Positions 14,056 through 17,501 of a stretch of 17,501 nt of DNA are shown in pieces. The stretch's first letter is position 1, and each line of letters begins with the position of its first letter. The notes below the pieces were generated by a model. It saw only the letters and a list, made by a program, of their open reading frames with translations. It was not told the DNA's origin and did no database searches. Source of the stretch: Bacteroidales bacterium (lineage in GTDB: Bacteria > Bacteroidota > Bacteroidia > Bacteroidales > UBA1715); assembly GCA_031262005.1 (NCBI GenBank), contig JAISIO010000182.1:1-17501 (forward strand), given 5' to 3'. The position numbers were made by a program, and so were the translations under genes.

Positions 14056-16850
14056 CAAAAAAACTCTTCTTAATCGACGGACACGCCATGTTGTACCGTT
14101 CGTACTACGCATTTATCAAAAATCCCCGCATCAATTCCAAAGGGGTGAACACATCGGGAATTTTTGGTTTTACCAATGCCATAAATGAAATTATACGAAA
14201 TCAAAAACCATCGCACATTGGCGTAGTGTTCGATCCCAAAGGCGGCACTTTCAGGCACGAACTCTACAAGGAATATAAAGCGCATAGGCAAGAAACGCCG
14301 GAAGATTTACGTGCTTCAATCCCTCACGTAATGGAAATTTTGCAGGGAATGAACATTCCCGTAATTCAAATAGAAGGTTACGAAGCCGATGATGTAATAG
14401 GAACTTTAGCTAAACAAGCGGTAAATCTTGATTTCGAGGTATATATGGTTACTCCCGATAAAGACTATTTTCAATTGGTTGAGGAAAATCTCTACATTTA
14501 TCGTCCACGAAGTTTTGGTAATGGCATTGAAATAGTGGGAATTGACGAAGTCAAAGAAAAATTCAGTGTAAGTAATCCATTACAAGTAATTGATATTCTT
14601 GGATTATGGGGAGATGCTTCAGATAATATCCCTGGTGCTCCGGGCATAGGCGAAAAAACCGCAAAATCACTGATTGCCGATTACGGTAGCATTGAAGGAG
14701 TGTATGAACATATAAACGAACTAAAAGGTAAGCAAAAGGAAAATCTTATAGCTTACAAAGACCAAGTGCTGTTAAGTAAATTGCTTGCTACAATTAAAAT
14801 TGATGTGCCCATAGATTTTAATTCCTATAATTTTGAAAAACAGGACTACAACAAGCATTCACTTCAAGTAAAATTTGCAGACTTGGAGTTTCGCAATATG
14901 CTCAATTCTATACAATCTGTTCCGGCAGAAACTATGCCAAAGGCAAAACAGCAAGCTGCCGGCGCAATGCAATTCAGTTTATTCGATACTCCCGAAGAAA
15001 TACAAAATCAAACAGTTGAAACACAATATGTTTCGCAGTTTAATACAATGGAAAACACAGCTCATAGCTATTTTTTGGTTGATAATCAATCGCATATACA
15101 AAATTGTATCAATGATTTGTTGGCGCAATCGGAATTTTGCTTCGACACCGAAACCACGTCCATTACCGCCTTGCAGGCAGAACTCTGTGGTATTTCGTTT
15201 TCGTGGGAAAAAGGCAAAGCATTCTACGTTCCTTTCCCCGAAAATCAAGATGACGCTCGTGCGCTTGCTCGGCAATTTGCACCAGTGTTTGCTTCGGCGG
15301 CAACAAAAATCGCTCATAATGCAAAATACGATTGTGCGGTTCTCAAAAATTATGACATAGAGGTTTCAGCCCCAATTTTTGATACTATGATTGCGCATTA
15401 CGTGTTGCAACCCGAAGGTAGGCACAAACTCGAATCGCTTGCCGAATCGTATTTGAACTACGAAATGCAGCCTATTGAACAATTGATAGGGAAAAAAGGC
15501 GCGCAGCAGCGTTCATTCCGCACAGTGCCGCTTATTGATGCAAAAGAATATTCGGGCGAAGATGCTGATATTACTGTGCAATTATACCCGATTTTGAAAC
15601 AGGAATTGATTGAAAAAAATCAATTGCAATTACTCGAAACCATAGAACTTCCACTTGTAGAAGTGCTTGAAACAATGGAACGCAATGGTGTAAAAATCAA
15701 TACACAAGCTCTCGAAGAATCATCGCACCAATTGAAAGCGCAAGTGAGCGAGATAGAACAAAAAATATATGAAGCTGCCGGCGGAACATTTAATATAGCT
15801 TCACCAAAACAATTGGGTGAAATATTGTTCGACAAACTGCAATTGACCGATAAAGCTAAGAAAACCAAGACCAAACAATACGCCACAGGCGAGGAAGTGC
15901 TCGCAAAATTGAAAAACGCTCACCCGATAATTCCGTTGATTTTGGAATTTCGTGAGTTGAAAAAATTGCTTTCAACCTACATTGACGCTCTGCCGCAGTT
16001 GATAGATGCAAAAACAGGAAGAATTCACACTTCCTACAATCAAACTATTGTAGCCACCGGACGATTGAGTTCCACCAACCCGAATTTGCAGAACATACCG
16101 GTGCGCACTGCCAATGGAAGAGAAATTCGCAAAGCCTTTATTCCTTTTGATGAACATTCGGTGTTTATGTCGGCAGATTATTCACAAATAGAATTGCGCG
16201 TGATTGCGGCTATGAGTGGCGACGAACATTTTATTGCCGCCTTTGTCAATGGCGAAGATATTCATGCTGCCACTGCCGCAAAAATATTTGCTTGTGATAT
16301 TTCAGCCGTTACTGCCGAACAACGTCGTCGGGCAAAATCGGCAAACTTTGCCATTAGCTACGGATCAAGCGCATTTGGCTTGGCGCAGGGTTTGAATATT
16401 TCGCGCAAAGACGCACAGTTTCTGATTGACGGTTATTTTGCCTCGTACCCCAAAATCAAAGAGTTCATGAATATGCAAATAGAAAAAGCTCGAGCTCAGG
16501 GTTACGTAGAAACGCTCTTTGGCAGACGGCGTTATTTGCCCGATATTCATTCGCAGAATGCCGTAGTGCGCGGTGTTGCCGAGCGAAATGCCATCAATGC
16601 GCCTATTCAAGGCACTGCTGCCGATATTATGAAATTGGCTATGATTCGCATTCACGCAGCTATGAAAGAACACCAAGTGCAATCGAAACTAATAATGCAA
16701 GTGCACGACGAACTCAACTTTAGCGTGTGCAACCATGAAATAGAATTGATGAAAACAATAGTAACCAAAGGTATGGAACACGTAGTTACACTATCGGTTC
16801 CGCTGATAGCCGATATTGGATTGGGTAACAATTGGTTAGAGGCGCATTAA
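14052..16850 (+). CDS. polA: DNA polymerase I
   Basis: Full-length 932-residue DNA polymerase I, which removes RNA primers and fills gaps in lagging-strand synthesis and repair. The 5'-nuclease domain (1-290) has LIDGHAMLYRS (D9), YEADDVIG (D113, D114), TPDKDY (D136, D138) and GDASDNIPGAPGIGEKTA (D188, D191). The 3'-5' exonuclease domain (about 335-520) keeps all four metal ligands, D365 and E367 (DTE), D427 (KYD) and D504 in YSGED, so proofreading should be active, unlike many PolI enzymes that lost it. The polymerase domain (about 525-932) has motif A SADYSQIELR (D709), motif B with R758, K762, F766 and Y770, and motif C QVHDE (D886, E887). The linker at 307-311 reads QFSLF, resembling a beta-clamp-binding motif. 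The ATG overlaps the Fic stop by 4 bases. Confidence 0.97.
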   Translation: MTKKLFLIDGHAMLYRSYYAFIKNPRINSKGVNTSGIFGFTNAINEIIRNQKPSHIGVVFDPKGGTFRHELYKEYKAHRQETPEDLRASIPHVMEILQGMNIPVIQIEGYEADDVIGTLAKQAVNLDFEVYMVTPDKDYFQLVEENLYIYRPRSFGNGIEIVGIDEVKEKFSVSNPLQVIDILGLWGDASDNIPGAPGIGEKTAKSLIADYGSIEGVYEHINELKGKQKENLIAYKDQVLLSKLLATIKIDVPIDFNSYNFEKQDYNKHSLQVKFADLEFRNMLNSIQSVPAETMPKAKQQAAGAMQFSLFDTPEEIQNQTVETQYVSQFNTMENTAHSYFLVDNQSHIQNCINDLLAQSEFCFDTETTSITALQAELCGISFSWEKGKAFYVPFPENQDDARALARQFAPVFASAATKIAHNAKYDCAVLKNYDIEVSAPIFDTMIAHYVLQPEGRHKLESLAESYLNYEMQPIEQLIGKKGAQQRSFRTVPLIDAKEYSGEDADITVQLYPILKQELIEKNQLQLLETIELPLVEVLETMERNGVKINTQALEESSHQLKAQVSEIEQKIYEAAGGTFNIASPKQLGEILFDKLQLTDKAKKTKTKQYATGEEVLAKLKNAHPIIPLILEFRELKKLLSTYIDALPQLIDAKTGRIHTSYNQTIVATGRLSSTNPNLQNIPVRTANGREIRKAFIPFDEHSVFMSADYSQIELRVIAAMSGDEHFIAAFVNGEDIHAATAAKIFACDISAVTAEQRRRAKSANFAISYGSSAFGLAQGLNISRKDAQFLIDGYFASYPKIKEFMNMQIEKARAQGYVETLFGRRRYLPDIHSQNAVVRGVAERNAINAPIQGTAADIMKLAMIRIHAAMKEHQVQSKLIMQVHDELNFSVCNHEIELMKTIVTKGMEHVVTLSVPLIADIGLGNNWLEAH

Positions 16851-16883
16851 AAAATGCGAAAATGATTTTTATAGAGGAGGAAT
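16851..16883. other. Short convergent intergenic gap
   Basis: Only 33 bases separate the polA stop from the stop of the opposing methyltransferase gene. No strong hairpin with a T tract was found for either direction, so the two transcripts probably overlap at their 3' ends. Confidence 0.6.
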
Positions 16884-17501
16884 TTAGAGAGCTTTTTTTC
16901 TCAAAATCGTAATACCATCGCGAATAGGCAAAATAACTGTTTCCACACGGGCATCGTTTTTTACGTGCGTGTTGAATGCTACAATTCCTTGCGTTTGGTA
17001 ATCATTTGCAGCAATTTCTTTGTCTATCACATGACCGTCCCACAGCGTGTTATCGGCAAAAATATAACCGCCTGAGTTGAGTTTTTGCATACACAGTTCG
17101 TAGTATTCTATGTAATGCCGTTTGTTGCCGTCAATAAACACTATGTCGAAATTATAAGTAAACTGCGGAATAATTGTTTGGGCATCGCCAATGTGTAGCT
17201 GTATTTTTGCGCCGTGTTCCGATTGGTCGAAAAACGATTGAATTTTCGTTTGCAGTTCATCGTTAATTTCAATGGTGTCTAAGAGCGCATTGTTGCTAAG
17301 TCCCTCGGCAATGCACAGAGCCGAATAACCGGTGTAAGTGCCTATTTCCAACACTCGTTGCGGTTGTATCATGTGCATAAACATTTTCAAAATTCGCCCC
17401 TGCACGTGTCCCGAAAGCATTCTGGGATTGAGCAACGTGATGTGCGCCTGACGTTGCAGTTCTTGCAAAAGCGCAGGTTCTTCGTCAATGTGGCGTTCAA
17501 T
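16884..17501 (-). CDS. SAM-dependent O-methyltransferase, COMT-like (5' end beyond the window)
   Basis: A class I methyltransferase of the catechol/caffeoyl-CoA type, which would methylate a hydroxyl on a small molecule using S-adenosylmethionine and a divalent metal. The visible 206 codons include VLEIGTYTGYSALCIAEGL (SAM motif I), DTIEIND (acidic residue for the SAM ribose), GDA, FDIVFIDGNKRHY (metal-site Asp; most relatives read FIDADK) and FADNTLWDG (Asp-Asn metal pair). The C-terminal RDGITILRKK is typical. The frame stays open to 17501, upstream of a possible TTG at 17468, and encodes IERHIDEEPALLQELQRQ, which fits the family's N-terminal helix; the true start is therefore outside the window. 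It converges on polA and is not in its operon. The substrate is unknown. Confidence 0.88.
   Translation of the reverse strand: MERHIDEEPALLQELQRQAHITLLNPRMLSGHVQGRILKMFMHMIQPQRVLEIGTYTGYSALCIAEGLSNNALLDTIEINDELQTKIQSFFDQSEHGAKIQLHIGDAQTIIPQFTYNFDIVFIDGNKRHYIEYYELCMQKLNSGGYIFADNTLWDGHVIDKEIAANDYQTQGIVAFNTHVKNDARVETVILPIRDGITILRKKAL

Noticed and set aside
13279..14065. Classic two-gene Fic toxin-antitoxin module
   Set aside because: No small antitoxin frame sits next to the Fic gene; the inhibitory (S/T)xxxE(G/N) motif is inside the Fic protein, and the neighbour is polA.
17366..17468. Complete methyltransferase starting at TTG 17468
   Set aside because: The frame continues to the window edge with family-like residues (IERHIDEEPAL), so the TTG is an internal Leu codon and the gene is partial.

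Overview
The window looks like chromosomal DNA of a Bacteroidota bacterium, probably Bacteroidales-like. The evidence is two secreted proteins ending in what read as type IX secretion (T9SS) sorting domains, AT-rich leaders without Shine-Dalgarno sequences, a perfect TAnnTTTG promoter element, and palindromic intergenic repeats of a style common in that phylum. No rRNA, tRNA, CRISPR array, integrase or transposase was seen.

Layout. Positions 1-109 are a short leader. Positions 110-11107 hold one 11-kb gene for a 3665-residue modular surface protein: signal peptide, lamin-tail domain (LTD), chitobiase-C-like domain, CotH kinase-like domain, InlB-like repeat, three more LTDs, cadherin-like beta-sandwiches with two jelly-roll-like modules, 18 BIG2 immunoglobulin-like repeats between a matched pair of beta-sandwich domains, and a T9SS tail. 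A strong terminator and a large palindrome follow. Positions 11352-13070 encode a secreted GH5 endoglucanase-like enzyme with a CBM4_9-like module and a degenerate sorting tail. A hairpin-rich gap (13071-13278) contains a promoter for a Fic AMPylase-like gene, which overlaps polA (DNA polymerase I, 14052-16850) by ATGA. An O-methyltransferase gene converges from the right and runs off the window edge.

How the genes fit together. The first two genes form a secreted or cell-surface block: a probable kinase/adhesin and a polysaccharide hydrolase sharing one export route, though a terminator separates them and no shared substrate is proven. The Fic-polA pair is an intracellular unit with probable translational coupling.

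The most interesting signals are a higher-order period in the BIG2 array (every 12 repeats follow a Cys, Cys, no-Cys pattern with a 248-250-residue period), the matched domains capping that array, a clamp-binding-like pentapeptide in the polA linker, and the overlap of polA with a gene for a self-inhibited Fic enzyme.
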